From assembly GCA_028708195.1 (NCBI GenBank), contig JAQVZK010000017.1, forward strand, positions 1 through 13,774: 13,774 nt of DNA. The letters run 5' to 3'. Positions 6,160 to 13,264 of the stretch are shown here, in pieces. The stretch comes from Desulfovibrio sp. GTDB taxonomy: Bacteria > Desulfobacterota > Desulfovibrionia > Desulfovibrionales > Desulfovibrionaceae. Numbering within the stretch: the stretch's first letter is position 1; every line of letters begins with the position of its first letter. The position numbers and the translations under genes are program-made. The notes below the pieces were generated by a model. It worked only from the letters and a program-made list of their open reading frames with translations, searched no databases and was not told where the DNA came from.

Positions 6160-6275
6160 ATACAAAAGAGTCAGGCCCTATGGGGGAGGTGCCGCAAGCA
6201 CGTCTGGCCAAGCACCCTTTTGTAGAAGAAAGTACTCATGCCACGGATAGCTGGGCATAAGATCAGGAGCAAACA

Positions 6276-6644
6276 ATGATGGACAACAACTTTTTTGACT
6301 ACTCCCTCGCAATGGAACGTATAAAAACGGTTACTGGGTGCAAGACGCAACAAGACCTTGCAAAATTTCTTGGTGTGTCACAGTCATGCATTTCGGACGC
6401 CAAGAAGCGTATGGCGATCCCGGCCGAATGGCTGCTGAAGCTTTTGCAAAAACAGGGAATCAACCCGGACTGGATCCGTAGTGGCCTTGGGGCGCAATAT
6501 CTGCACCCGAGCGAATCTCACAGCGACATCCGGCCCAACAGCCAGATCAAAAGTACATCCGGCTGCATGATGCAAGATTTCTTTTTTTCCATTGTCAGAA
6601 GTGCAATGGACGGCAGGCCAATGGACAGTAAAAAACTCGTGTAG
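6276..6644 (+). CDS. Small CI-repressor-like helix-turn-helix protein
   Basis: A 122-residue probable DNA-binding protein. Residues about 8-70 read as the N-terminal domain of phage CI-type repressors: LAMERIKTVTGCKTQQDLAKFLGVSQ, then SCISDAKKRMAIPAEWLLKLL and GINPDWIRSGLGAQYL. The part from about 75 on is short and has no peptidase-like or dimerisation domain that I can see, so it is far smaller than a full CI repressor. Small proteins of this form occur in several copies in Desulfovibrio genomes; their targets are unknown to me. The start is the ATG at 6276 behind AGGAG (spacing 6); a second ATG follows immediately. It is monocistronic, convergent with the next gene. Its target may be one of the palindromes upstream, which is inference. 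Confidence 0.8.
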   Translation: MMDNNFFDYSLAMERIKTVTGCKTQQDLAKFLGVSQSCISDAKKRMAIPAEWLLKLLQKQGINPDWIRSGLGAQYLHPSESHSDIRPNSQIKSTSGCMMQDFFFSIVRSAMDGRPMDSKKLV

Positions 6645-6721
6645 CAGAGACACGAATGCTATTCTTTGCAGACGGACATTATGACCGCAAAGCACAGCAT
6701 TCGGTTCAGGGCCAATAGCCA

Positions 6722-6750
6722 GCCACTGGCAGGGGGCAACCTGCCGTGGC
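6722..6750 (-). terminator. Hairpin in the convergent junction between the HTH gene and the GGDEF-EAL gene
   Basis: GCCACTGGCAGG and CCTGCCGTGGC form an 11-bp stem with one bulged base and a six-base loop, 4 bases beyond the stop of the minus-strand gene. There is no real U-run on the minus strand; on plus only CTTATTAT follows. It is plausible as a transcript end for both genes, but not a classic intrinsic terminator. Confidence 0.45.
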
Positions 6751-6754
6751 CTTA

Positions 6755-8854
6755 TTATACCCCGTGAGCCCCCAGGCCGCCCACAGCAACCTTCATAGTA
6801 CCGCCACCAGGACATCCTGAACTTTTGGGAAAAACCCGCCCCGCCTTGAGCAGCCTTTCAATTTCGTCAGCTGGCATTGGCTTGGCATAGTAATAGCCCT
6901 GCGCGTTATAACAACCTTGCCGCATGAGAATCTGTGCCTGCTCTTCCGTCTCTATTCCTTCACAAATAGCGCTCATGCCCAGCAGTTTTGTCAACTCTAT
7001 CATGCTTCCCAGTACTATTTGAGCTCTTTTTCCCGCCAGGTTTCTCTTCACAAAACTTCGGTCAAATTTAATGACATCAGCGGCAAAGAGTTGCAGCAGA
7101 CCAAGGGATGAGTAGCCCGAACCAAAATCATCAATGGTCGTCCTGAAACCGAGACCTTTCAGCTGCTTGATCTGTATGTTTGCGGCTTCAGGGTTACGCA
7201 GCATGGTGCTCTCGGTTATTTCCACTTCCAGCAGTCCGTGCGGGACGGAGTAGCGGGAGGCTATCTCCACAAGTTTACGGCTGAATTCCGGGCGGTCAAA
7301 ATGCAGGCTGGAAAAGTTGCACGACACGGTGGACACCCTGACTCCAGAGTTTGCCCAGCGCTGGAGAGCCCTGCATACCTGCTCAAAAATATAAAAGTCC
7401 ACCCGCAGCACATCACCACTGTGCTCAAACAGCGGAATGAACGCGCCAGGCAAAAGCAGGCCATGCGTTGGGTGGTACCAGCGCGCCAGGGCTTCGCTGC
7501 CAATGATAGCATTGGTGAGCATGTCCACCTTGGGCTGAAACCAGACCTGCAGCTCCCCTTTCTCAAGGGCAAGGCCAATGCTGTCTTTCAAATCCTGGTG
7601 CAGCAATGAAACCTTGCGCATGCTTTCATTATAAAACACGACCTGCCTTTTGCCATGCAGCTTGGCCTCCTGCAACGCATAATCCGCAAGGTCCAGCGCC
7701 TGATGGATGTCATGAACGGCACTTTGGCCGCCATTGACGATATAAACACCGCAATGCAGCTCTATTTTGCAGGGCAAATTACTTCCTGCCCCCCACTGCT
7801 CCACCGTATTGACGATCTGACGCACACGCTGTTCCAAAGATTCCAGCCCATCAAAACACACAAATGCGGCGAACTGGTCGGCAAAGCACCTCGTGCATAT
7901 TTCTGAGTTCGTAAGCGAAGAGTGCAGGGCATCCCCACACACTCGAAGCAGCTTGTCACCGACAGCAAAACCAAATTTATCGTTGATGATTTTAAATTTG
8001 CTTATATCAAACCGTATGATGGCATGCGAATGCCTATCATGTTGCTCCAGATGCGTGGCGCACTCATCCTTGAATTTATCCAGGGTATTCAAGCCGGTGA
8101 GCGCATCACAGTCACGCGCGCTCTGCATTTTTGCCGTAACCGTTTTATTGCTCACACAGTAACCTGCTGCCAGCAAAATACCGGAGGCAAGAACCACCGC
8201 CGCCAGATCAGCAACGGTAAAGACACTTTCGGTCAAAGAGTCCAGCCCCTCGGACTCCCCGCCGGGCAGATGCCTGTCGGGCAAGCCCCCCCCCACATCA
8301 AGGGACAACAGCGCGACAATGCTTTCACCCCAGCCAGTATCATGCAGCATTTCTGAATCCTGACTGGGGATAGCGCCCAAGGGGCCAAGCCAGTACACAG
8401 GCCCCGGCCTCTGATCAAGCTGACCAAAAACTGATCCATAAGGCCGCAAAAACCAGTCTTCGTTGAAGACCTGAAACGCAGGCTGCTGCTGGCTGGCGGG
8501 GCCGCGCTGCTGGGCAGGCACCCCCCCGGCTGTGCCCTCATGCCCCTGTGCGCCTTCACCGCGTACTTCGCCCCCCCTGGGGGCAAAGCTGTGCGCACTG
8601 TCAGATGATGACACGACAACCGCCTTGGGCTGCGCAGGGCTTTGGTGAACAATGAGGGGCCCGCCATGCTCCCCCAGGCTGACAACACCCGGCAGACCCG
8701 GCACGGTTCTGTCATTAAAGGGTGCGGCATACCGCACGAAAGAAGAAAAACTTTCACCAGTCCACCTTACGCTGGCAACGGAAGTTGAGGCGCATGCCAG
8801 AAGCAGCAACGTGCCCAGCATTAATAAAGTTTGTCTCATTTGTTGTCTCGCCAT
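6755..8854 (-). CDS. Membrane GGDEF-EAL protein, predicted c-di-GMP phosphodiesterase
   Basis: A predicted 699-residue inner-membrane enzyme that hydrolyses cyclic di-GMP. An N-terminal hydrophobic signal (about 6-27) is followed by a periplasmic region of about 180 residues with a low-complexity Gln/Gly/Pro-rich centre, a membrane segment (about 213-234), a GGDEF-like domain (about 245-410) and an EAL domain (about 420-670). The GGDEF motif is degenerate (FADQF, 324-328), so cyclase activity is unlikely. The EAL site looks complete: E454 (EAL), N513, E545, D575-D576 (DDFGSGYSS), K596, E632 and Q652. The start at 8854 is chosen because it puts the signal at the terminus and lies about 65 bases downstream of a promoter; 8839 and 8908 are alternatives, none with a strong ribosome site. 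It is divergent from a diguanylate cyclase gene. Confidence 0.9.
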   Translation of the reverse strand: MARQQMRQTLLMLGTLLLLACASTSVASVRWTGESFSSFVRYAAPFNDRTVPGLPGVVSLGEHGGPLIVHQSPAQPKAVVVSSSDSAHSFAPRGGEVRGEGAQGHEGTAGGVPAQQRGPASQQQPAFQVFNEDWFLRPYGSVFGQLDQRPGPVYWLGPLGAIPSQDSEMLHDTGWGESIVALLSLDVGGGLPDRHLPGGESEGLDSLTESVFTVADLAAVVLASGILLAAGYCVSNKTVTAKMQSARDCDALTGLNTLDKFKDECATHLEQHDRHSHAIIRFDISKFKIINDKFGFAVGDKLLRVCGDALHSSLTNSEICTRCFADQFAAFVCFDGLESLEQRVRQIVNTVEQWGAGSNLPCKIELHCGVYIVNGGQSAVHDIHQALDLADYALQEAKLHGKRQVVFYNESMRKVSLLHQDLKDSIGLALEKGELQVWFQPKVDMLTNAIIGSEALARWYHPTHGLLLPGAFIPLFEHSGDVLRVDFYIFEQVCRALQRWANSGVRVSTVSCNFSSLHFDRPEFSRKLVEIASRYSVPHGLLEVEITESTMLRNPEAANIQIKQLKGLGFRTTIDDFGSGYSSLGLLQLFAADVIKFDRSFVKRNLAGKRAQIVLGSMIELTKLLGMSAICEGIETEEQAQILMRQGCYNAQGYYYAKPMPADEIERLLKAGRVFPKSSGCPGGGTMKVAVGGLGAHGV

Positions 8855-8926
8855 ATGAAGGATCCGCGCATTGCATACGTAAAAAGACAACTGCCTTTGC
8901 CGGGGCATAAGGCACTCATCTTATAG

Positions 8927-8955
8927 TATAAAATAGTTTGTTCGCGGTGTGTAAA
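8927..8955 (-). promoter_or_regulatory. Promoter of the GGDEF-EAL gene
   Basis: On the minus strand TTTACA (8955-8950), a 17-base spacer and TTTATA (8932-8927) form a reasonable sigma70 promoter. Transcription from about 8920 would make the ATG at 8908 nearly leaderless, which supports a start at 8854 or 8839. Confidence 0.5.
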
Positions 8956-9367
8956 ATGTGGGTTGCGTGGGCTGATACTATTGATTGCGGCGTGGGCGGT
9001 CCTGCCTGCTCACATGAATAGGGGCATCGCCACGTAGTGTGAGTAGCTACAATTAGAAAGGAAAGAATGTAAATAACTTCTGCCCAGCGATAAAAAAATC
9101 TCAAATATGACTGTTTTTATCCATTAGCAGTATCCGGTGCCATCAGATTTTGAAATGAAACACTTTACTTACAGATAAAATATAGATAAATCATAACCCA
9201 CCGAACACCAAGGAAGTACTTGTCTTCTTGCTTGAAAAGCCACAGTTTGATATTTTTACCTCTTATGCGTGGCGCGCCAGGCCCTATAGCAGCGCGAAGT
9301 ATCTGCTCATTGCCTACCATGACATGCCCAAAAGTTGTTTTACGTAACATCCACGAGGTGATGACCT
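8956..9367. other. Intergenic region between divergent c-di-GMP genes
   Basis: About 410 bases with no convincing gene. Short open frames on the minus strand lack ribosome sites and recognisable motifs. It should hold the promoter of the diguanylate cyclase gene; TTGCTT, a 17-base spacer and TATTTT around 9227-9256 is the best candidate, but it is weak. No riboswitch of a known c-di-GMP class was seen. Confidence 0.5.
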
Positions 9368-10411
9368 ATGCCTCATGAAAAAGACACTGACAACTTCGCA
9401 GCCCGTGAAGGCAGCTCGCAAGCAGAAGATGTTATAAATTATGTCCAGGCCATTTTAAGCCGCAACACCATCGAATGCAGCAGCATCCCAGAAAATATTC
9501 GCGATGTAGCAGGCATTGAAAAATTATCTTCTCTGCTTTTTAGCATACGCAACATGGCAAACGCCCTCAGCAAAGGCAAACTGGATTCCATTTGTCCTGA
9601 AAGGGGCTACGTCATCGGCTCCCTCAAGTCTCTTCAGGCAGATTTGCGCCACATGACATGGCAGGCGCGCTGTATCGCCAGAGGCGACTATCAACACCGC
9701 GTGAATTTTCTTGGCGATTTTTCTACGGCCTTCAACACTATGGCCGAAGAGCTGGATAAAAGCGTCACCAGGCTCACCTCCCTGTCCACAGAGTACAAGG
9801 AGATGTCCAACCGTGACGCGCTGACGGGCCTGCTGAACCGCCGCGCCTTTACCAACCAGGCCTTGGACGCCCTGCAGGAGCACGCCGAAAGATGCTCCCA
9901 GGCCGTCATCATCATGGTGGATATCGACTACTTTAAAACAATCAATGACACATGGGGTCATGCCTGCGGCGACGAAGTGCTGCGCCAGACGGCGCGGCTT
10001 TTGCTCTCCCGTTTACGTGGAGAAGACATCTGCTGTAGATATGGCGGCGAGGAATTTCTTTTGCTGCTGCCCCATACCGAGATTCAACGGGGAATCTGCG
10101 TTGCGGAACAGCTACGGCAGAAACTTAATGAATCCCGCATAGTCTATGACGGGCACACGGTGCCCGTGACAGCCAGCTTTGGGGTAAACAGCGTCAGCTT
10201 CGGCAACCCGCAAAAAAGCCTGAATTCCGTTTTTGAAAGCGCCGTAAAAAGGGCAGACAAGTTTCTTTACGCGGCCAAAAAAAGCGGCAGGAACAAGGTT
10301 GTCAGCATTGAGGGGGTTCTGGCCAACCTGAACGCCATGCGGCGGCTAAAGCAAAATGATTCCTGTTCTGAAAGAAAACCGCGGGCGGGCGGGCAGGGAG
10401 CCAGCGTTTAA
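9368..10411 (+). CDS. GGEEF diguanylate cyclase with HAMP-like N-terminus
   Basis: A predicted 347-residue enzyme joining two GTP into cyclic di-GMP. Residues 1-50 have no recognised motif. Residues about 55-130 look like two HAMP-like helices (ALSKGKLDSI, GSLKSLQADLRHM, IARGDYQHRVNFLGDF, FNTMAEELDKSV) running into a coiled-coil linker. The GGDEF domain (about 145-315) has RDALTGLLNRRAF, metal-binding D185 in VDIDYFK, and the active site GGEEF (226-230). An inhibitory I-site RGED (217-220) lies exactly five residues before it, so product inhibition is expected. I see no membrane segment despite the HAMP-like part, so it is probably cytosolic or held by a partner. The start follows GAGGTG. It is divergent from the predicted phosphodiesterase and convergent with bioF, 25 bases away. 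Confidence 0.92.
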   Translation: MPHEKDTDNFAAREGSSQAEDVINYVQAILSRNTIECSSIPENIRDVAGIEKLSSLLFSIRNMANALSKGKLDSICPERGYVIGSLKSLQADLRHMTWQARCIARGDYQHRVNFLGDFSTAFNTMAEELDKSVTRLTSLSTEYKEMSNRDALTGLLNRRAFTNQALDALQEHAERCSQAVIIMVDIDYFKTINDTWGHACGDEVLRQTARLLLSRLRGEDICCRYGGEEFLLLLPHTEIQRGICVAEQLRQKLNESRIVYDGHTVPVTASFGVNSVSFGNPQKSLNSVFESAVKRADKFLYAAKKSGRNKVVSIEGVLANLNAMRRLKQNDSCSERKPRAGGQGASV

Positions 10412-10436
10412 ACAGAAAAGCCGTAAAAAAACAGCC

Positions 10437-11591
10437 CTACACGGCGGCAAGCGCCTTTTTCAGGCAGGTGGCGGCGTAGTCCAGATCCTCCCTGGTATGG
10501 GTGGCCATAACTGTCAGCCGCAACCGCGCCATCCCCCTGGGCACGGTGGGATAGCGTATACAGGGCGCAAAAACCCCCAGGGCCAGCAAAGCCTCGGCCG
10601 CTTGGGCGGCCTTTGCCTCGTCACCCACCATGATGGGTACAATAGGGCTCTGCCCATGGATATCCATGCCAGTTCTGTTCAGCCTTTCCACAAAATACGC
10701 CACATTACCCTGTAGTTGCTCCACCAGTTCCGGGTGAGCGGCTATATACGCAAGCCCCGCCACAGCCGCGGCCACCGTGGACGGTGACGGGGCTGTGGTA
10801 AAAATGAAGGAGCGCGCCGTATTGCGGATCAGATCACACAAATCCCTGCTTCCGCACACAAAGCCTCCTTCACTGGGAACCGCCTTGCTCAACGTGCCCG
10901 TAACCACAGGCACGTCTTCATGGCTCAGACCAAAATGCTCCAGAGAACCGCGCCCCGTGGCTCCAAGCACACCTGTGGCGTGCGCGTCGTCAACCACAAG
11001 GGTCAGGCCATACTCCCGGGCCATGTCCGCCAGCTCTGGCAGACGCGCCAGGTCGCCGTCCATACTGAACACACTGTCGGTGACAATAAAGCCCTGGCGG
11101 GGCCGGATCTCACGAACCCGCCGCAGCAGGTCGTCCAGGTCATTGTGGGCGTAAACCACAGTCTGCCCGCGCGCCAGACGGCAACCGTCAATGATGCTGG
11201 CATGGTTGAGCGCATCGCTGAAAATCACGGCATCCTTGTGGCACAAGGAGCTTATGACGCCCACATTGGCCGTATAGCCGCTTGTGAACGCCAGTGCCGC
11301 CTCGCTGCCCTTGAACTGGGCCACTGCGGCCTCAAGGCGCATATGTGGGGTCATATTGCCCGTCACAAGCCGAGAACCGCCCGAACCCACACCAAACTCT
11401 TCCACAGCGCCAATGGCCTCACGGCAGATGTAGGCGTTAGTATTGAGCCCAAGGTAGCTGTTGGATGAAAAAAGCAGCACCCGTTGGCCGTCAATAACCA
11501 CGTCCCTGCCCTGAGGGGTCGAAAGAGTGCGCAGCGCCCGATACAGGTGCGCGGCCTTGATGGCGTCAATGCGTGAGGCAAAGCTGTTCAC
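10437..11591 (-). CDS. bioF: BioF, 8-amino-7-oxononanoate synthase
   Basis: A 384-residue PLP-dependent alpha-oxoamine synthase that condenses pimeloyl-CoA with L-alanine to 8-amino-7-oxononanoate, CO2 and CoA, in cytoplasmic biotin synthesis. Visible family marks are the glycine-rich GVGSGGSRLVTGN near 67-79, the PLP-stacking His in DALNHASIIDG (H130), DDAHATGVLG (201-210) and the Schiff-base lysine K236 in GTLSKAVPSEGG. The length fits BioF. The start is a GTG at 11591 behind GGAG, two bases after the bioW stop, so translation is coupled to bioW. That neighbour supplies pimeloyl-CoA and separates this from related 2-amino-3-ketobutyrate CoA ligase or serine palmitoyltransferase proteins. 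No other biotin genes (bioA, bioD, bioB) are in the window. Confidence 0.92.
   Translation of the reverse strand: MNSFASRIDAIKAAHLYRALRTLSTPQGRDVVIDGQRVLLFSSNSYLGLNTNAYICREAIGAVEEFGVGSGGSRLVTGNMTPHMRLEAAVAQFKGSEAALAFTSGYTANVGVISSLCHKDAVIFSDALNHASIIDGCRLARGQTVVYAHNDLDDLLRRVREIRPRQGFIVTDSVFSMDGDLARLPELADMAREYGLTLVVDDAHATGVLGATGRGSLEHFGLSHEDVPVVTGTLSKAVPSEGGFVCGSRDLCDLIRNTARSFIFTTAPSPSTVAAAVAGLAYIAAHPELVEQLQGNVAYFVERLNRTGMDIHGQSPIVPIMVGDEAKAAQAAEALLALGVFAPCIRYPTVPRGMARLRLTVMATHTREDLDYAATCLKKALAAV
10443..10460 (+). terminator. Weak terminator candidate for the diguanylate cyclase gene
   Basis: GGCG-GCAAG-CGCC followed by TTTTT lies just beyond the cyclase stop, inside the 3' end of the convergent bioF. 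The 4-bp stem is short. On the minus strand a T7 run (10431-10425) directly follows bioF, but with only a poor stem before it. Confidence 0.3.
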
Positions 11592-11593
11592 GG

Positions 11594-12295
11594 TTACTCC
11601 ATACAGACCATAACGGGCTGGTGTTCAAGGTAGTCCATGCACTGCTCAAGACTGCCGGATTCCCCCCTGAAGAGAAAAATGCGGCCTCCCATCTGCGTGC
11701 CGCTGGCCTTGATGTGATGGATGCGCACATACCCCCGGTCACGAGAGGCGAAATAGCCCGTCGTATAGTCAGGATCATCGGAAATACAGAGTTCGCCGAT
11801 AATTTGCGGACAGGACGCTACCTTGCTGGCAAGACACAGTGCTTCCTTGAAGTGATTTTTGCCTTGGCCGCTGTTGCCCGTGTAATCCATACACGTGGCC
11901 CGCACCCCTCGGCGTTGATCCGGTTCCAGCCTCTGCAGGCTGTCGGCATGCAGCAGCACGGCACCCCGCATGGGCTCGCGCAAGCCGTACAGCAGGGACA
12001 CTACAGGCCCCGGCGCAAGCCCCAGACCGCGCAGCTCCGCATCCAGCACCCGGCGGGCCTCGTCCATATCGCGCACCTTGGGGTCACGCACGGGCAGGGC
12101 CTGTATGGTCGAAAGAGGCCGGGTTATCTGCCGCACCGTAACCGTGACGTTTTCAGCCGGGCCATTGGGATGCTCCAGGGCGCGCATGGTCAGGGCGTTC
12201 ATGGCCTCTGCCATTTCACGCCGTTCCACAATGCGCTCTGCCCCCGAAATATGGCGCGAACCGCTTTCTGCCCGCATCTTGATACTGTACAGCAT
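11594..12295 (-). CDS. bioW: BioW, 6-carboxyhexanoate-CoA ligase (pimeloyl-CoA synthetase)
   Basis: A 233-residue enzyme activating free pimelate with ATP and CoA to pimeloyl-CoA, AMP and pyrophosphate. Recognisable family segments are SIKMRAESGSRHISGAERIV at the N-terminus, RGAVLLHADSL in the middle, KEALCLASKVASCP, and ELCISDDPDYTTGYFASRDRGY followed by GGRIFLF near the C-terminus; each lines up with Bacillus subtilis BioW from memory. B. subtilis BioW is about 25 residues longer, spread over small gaps. The start at 12295 is preceded by AAGGGT, rather close to the ATG; a longer frame (35 more codons) would begin at 12400 with residues that do not fit the family. It is the first gene of a two-gene unit with bioF. 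Needing exogenous or otherwise made pimelate distinguishes this route from BioC-BioH. Confidence 0.9.
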   Translation of the reverse strand: MLYSIKMRAESGSRHISGAERIVERREMAEAMNALTMRALEHPNGPAENVTVTVRQITRPLSTIQALPVRDPKVRDMDEARRVLDAELRGLGLAPGPVVSLLYGLREPMRGAVLLHADSLQRLEPDQRRGVRATCMDYTGNSGQGKNHFKEALCLASKVASCPQIIGELCISDDPDYTTGYFASRDRGYVRIHHIKASGTQMGGRIFLFRGESGSLEQCMDYLEHQPVMVCME

Positions 12296-12577
12296 ACCCT
12301 TAGTGTCCTTATGTACCGAAATATTTGGCCTGCAATGCCCGTAAATGCGGTTGCTGACGCGCATCACCGGCGGCAGCAGAAAATGGCGGCCAGCCGGCAA
12401 TCAAATAATACCGAAACCCCTGGCTGGTGCCTGTGCCTGCCCGCCGCTCGCCCCCAACACAATGCCGCACTCTCTGTGGGACTGACTTTTTCTCAAAGTG
12501 GCCTCCCGGTCAAGGGAATGGCCACTGGTCAAAATAAATGGAAGCTTGTTCGTTTACACGCATTGCATTTTTGATAC
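12296..12577. other. Upstream region of bioWF, no gene recognised
   Basis: About 280 bases with no convincing open frame. A hairpin at 12498-12525 (GTGGCCTCCC paired with GGGA plus GGCCAC, bulge AT) lies about 200 bases upstream of bioW. The only trace of a BirA-type biotin operator is a single GTGTAAAC half-site on the minus strand near 12560. No clear promoter stands out. Confidence 0.45.
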
Positions 12578-12608
12578 AAAGGAAGCCGGTTATACCGGCT
12601 TCCTTTTT
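12578..12608 (+). terminator. Strong orphan terminator 1
   Basis: AAAGGAAGCCGG, loop TTATA and CCGGCTTCCTTT give a perfect 12-bp stem with the T-run continuing on plus. On the minus strand the tail is TTTGTATC, so it could work weakly both ways. No gene ending here is visible on either strand. Confidence 0.8.
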
Positions 12609-12745
12609 ATCAAGTGGCTAATAAATCCTTCTCTTGCTCGTCCTGAGCCGCCTACAATGGGGAGGCTGTTTACTCCTGTATCTGCCACACTCTACCAGCC
12701 CCCGGCAAGAACATATAATTCCCCACTGAACTGACGGATTGCAAT

Positions 12746-12794
12746 AAAAAAACAGACAGAGGCCCTTCTCCGCAGGATCTCTGTCTGTTTTTTT
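12746..12794. terminator. Strong bidirectional orphan terminator 2
   Basis: A7-CAGACAGAG (12746-12761) and CTCTGTCTG-T7 (12779-12794) form a perfect 16-bp stem with a 17-base loop. U-runs occur in both orientations. As with the first terminator, no flanking gene end is visible, so it may serve small RNAs or insulate the aldehyde dehydrogenase operon. Confidence 0.85.
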
Positions 12795-12950
12795 AATTTC
12801 ATACGTTTTCTGACGATTCTTGATGCCTTCATATATGCGCTGATGCAAAGAATAGTACAATTAAAAAAGCTTCGGCGGCCCTGCCATCTGCCCTGCTGAA
12901 AACGCCAGCCTGTTTTGTTAAAAAAAACACAAACAAACAATACTTCAGAC

Positions 12951-12996
12951 ATACTGACAGTATTTTCAGACAATGTTTGCATATACTGTCTAGTAT
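12951..12996. promoter_or_regulatory. Repeated ATACTG palindromes, possible operators
   Basis: ATACTG-A-CAGTAT (12951-12963) and ATACT-GTCT-AGTAT (12983-12996) are short inverted repeats 32 bases apart, three helical turns. A third ATACTGT occurs at 13040. They lie just upstream of the predicted promoter of the aldehyde dehydrogenase gene and could be sites for one regulator. Confidence 0.4.
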
Positions 12997-13013
12997 TCCA
13001 TACATTGCTATTT

Positions 13014-13041
13014 TTGGCATTGTAACATCTTACAATAAAAT
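13014..13041 (+). promoter_or_regulatory. Promoter with palindromic operator in its spacer
   Basis: TTGGCA (13014-13019), a 16-base spacer and TAAAAT (13036-13041) form a sigma70-type promoter. Within it ATTGTAA-CATC-TTACAAT (13019-13036) is a perfect 7-base-arm palindrome filling the spacer, a position suited to repression. The leader to the downstream ATG would be about 215 bases. The palindrome recalls Rex sites (TTGTGA-N6-TCACAA) but is two bases shorter. Confidence 0.5.
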
Positions 13042-13067
13042 ACTGTTAATTCAGCTACAAGTATACT

Positions 13068-13081
13068 CCTATCAGCATAGG
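13068..13081. promoter_or_regulatory. Small inverted repeat in the aldehyde dehydrogenase leader
   Basis: CCTAT-CAGC-ATAGG lies about 25 bases after the predicted transcription start. It could be an extra operator or a weak RNA hairpin; nothing further supports a role. Confidence 0.3.
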
Positions 13082-13151
13082 TACACTTTTTGCTCTAATT
13101 AAGAAAAAAAGCACAAACAACTCCCGGATCAGACACTGGACCATTGAGATT

Positions 13152-13183
13152 CTGGCAGGGGGACCACAGCAATGTGCTGCCAG
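13152..13183 (+). other. Hairpin in the 5' leader of the aldehyde dehydrogenase gene
   Basis: CTGGCAG, a 6-base bulge and CACA pair with TGTG-CTGCCAG around a GCAA tetraloop, giving an 11-bp stem. It is about 80 bases before the ATG. It has no U-run and therefore may be a stability or processing element. Confidence 0.45.
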
Positions 13184-13264
13184 CAGAGCAAGAACAAGGC
13201 GTGAGATGGCAAACACCCCGAACAAAAAGAAGCAACATCATCTCTGTATAATGCAGGAGGGTTC

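Noticed and set aside
6005..6250. Open frames on both strands across the structured block
   Set aside because: No ribosome site, no known motif; the inverted repeats explain the sequence better than coding.
11573..12574. 333-codon plus-strand open frame opposite bioW and the start of bioF
   Set aside because: The composition is that of an antisense shadow (His/Gln/Arg-rich); bioW and bioF on the minus strand explain the region.
12540..12580. BirA biotin operator upstream of bioW
   Set aside because: Only one imperfect half (GTGTAAAC) is present; the inverted partner at the required distance is missing.
13247..13252. TATAAT just upstream of the aldehyde dehydrogenase ATG as -10 box
   Set aside because: Transcription would start inside or after the AGGAGG ribosome site, leaving no usable leader.
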